A stretch of 6,855 bases of DNA from Bacteroidales bacterium UBA2716 (lineage in GTDB: Bacteria > Bacteroidota > Bacteroidia > Bacteroidales > UBA932), in the NCBI GenBank assembly GCA_002354005.1, contig DEKS01000068.1, forward strand, positions 3,507 to 10,361, in the 5' to 3' direction. Below are positions 6,351 to 6,855 of this stretch, piece after piece. The translations under genes were made by a program, and so were the position numbers. Under the pieces are notes generated by a model that saw only the letters and a list, made by a program, of their open reading frames with translations, was not told the origin of the DNA and ran no database searches. The first letter of the stretch is position 1. Each line of letters starts with the position of its first letter.

Positions 6351-6855
6351 ATGAAAGTAGGGTTATTCATTGACACCTGGTATCCCATGGTGGATGGTGT
6401 CATCAAGGTGGTGGACAACTATGCCCGCCGGCTGATAAACTATTGCGATGTGGTGGTTTTTTGCCCGGATACGGGGAAGGTAGAGAAAGCATTGCCTTAT
6501 CAGGTGGAGCAGTGCTCCAGCCTTCCGTTCCTTACCAACGATTATTCTGTTCCGCTGTCTGCGCTGGACCCTGTGTTTGATGCCAGGCTTATCCGGAGCG
6601 GCATCGACCTGGTGCATATCCATTCCCCGTTTACCATCGGGATGGCCGGCTTGGCCTATGCCAAGATGAATGGGCTGCCGGTTGTGGCCACGCTGCACAG
6701 CCAGTATCGGCAGGATTTTGAGCAGAACCTGCATTTCAAGCTGAGCACCACCATTGCCATGGACGGTATCATGCGTGTATTCAACGCCTGTGACGAATGC
6801 TGGGCCGTGAACGGCGGCATCAAGGACCTGTATCAGCAGGAATACGGCCTCACGG
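6351..6855 (+). CDS. Glycosyltransferase family 4-type (GT-B fold), N-terminal part, 3' end cut by window edge
   Basis: This enzyme is predicted to transfer a sugar from a nucleotide-sugar donor, probably to a membrane lipid or envelope glycan. The visible 168 residues are the acceptor-side N-terminal half of a GT-B protein. They include KVGLFIDTWYPMVDGVIKVV (2-21, first beta strand and glycine loop), LVHIHSPFTIG (87-97), LPVVATLHSQYRQDF (109-123) and CDECWAVN near the cut. This pattern resembles GT4 enzymes such as diacylglycerol glucosyltransferases and related Bacteroidetes proteins. The donor-binding half with its E-x7-E motif is outside the window, so substrate and product are unassigned. 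Start 6351 puts the first strand at the very N-terminus. An in-frame ATG at 6333 would add six residues (MIIFAP) but lies upstream of the predicted -7 box, so it is less likely. The gene diverges from the exbB operon. Confidence 0.88.
   Translation, partial: MKVGLFIDTWYPMVDGVIKVVDNYARRLINYCDVVVFCPDTGKVEKALPYQVEQCSSLPFLTNDYSVPLSALDPVFDARLIRSGIDLVHIHSPFTIGMAGLAYAKMNGLPVVATLHSQYRQDFEQNLHFKLSTTIAMDGIMRVFNACDECWAVNGGIKDLYQQEYGLT

Noticed and set aside
6363..6734. 123-residue minus-strand open frame inside the glycosyltransferase
   Set aside because: The plus-strand frame carries clear GT-B motifs. The minus frame has none and is a shadow.

Overview
The window reads as a chromosomal housekeeping region of a Bacteroidota, most likely a member of the Bacteroidales. 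Three things point there: promoter boxes of the Bacteroidetes type (TAnnTTTG, one with an upstream TTG at the expected distance), a topoisomerase subunit with the Bacteroidetes form of the active-site region, and a MotA/TolQ/ExbB - ExbD - TonB set of the kind common in that phylum. Base composition is fairly GC-rich (about mid-50s percent by eye), which would suit a Rikenellaceae-like or other higher-GC Bacteroidales lineage. The genus cannot be fixed from this sequence.

Layout: six genes lie head to tail on the minus strand from position 6245 down to the left edge: exbB (6245-5520), exbD (5516-5106), tonB-like (5102-4314), an rsuA/rluB-family pseudouridine synthase (4282-3089), era (3085-2204) and a 3'-truncated topoisomerase IV/gyrase A-type gene, parC (2198 to the edge). 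The gaps are 3, 3, 31, 3 and 5 bases, so they very probably form one transcription unit. No terminator or convincing second promoter is visible inside it. On the plus strand, a family-4-type glycosyltransferase begins at 6351 and runs off the right edge.

The 105-base intergenic region between exbB and the glycosyltransferase holds two back-to-back promoters. Their -7 elements are exact 10-base inverted copies (TGCAAAGATA at 6281-6290 and TATCTTTGCA at 6338-6347). The leftward promoter also has a TTG 20 bases upstream. The rightward -7 box ends only five bases before the glycosyltransferase start codon, so that mRNA is predicted to be leaderless or nearly so.

Functionally, the unit joins an inner-membrane proton-driven motor and its periplasm-spanning transducer to two ribosome-maturation factors (rRNA pseudouridine synthase and Era GTPase) and a type IIA topoisomerase. 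All genes look intact apart from the two cut by the window edges. No mobile element, CRISPR array, tRNA or rRNA was seen, and I do not see a wholly new system. The points most worth a second look are the divergent promoter pair, the repeat-bearing N-terminal tail of the pseudouridine synthase, the non-standard quinolone-pocket residues of the topoisomerase, and the atypical TonB/ExbB residues.
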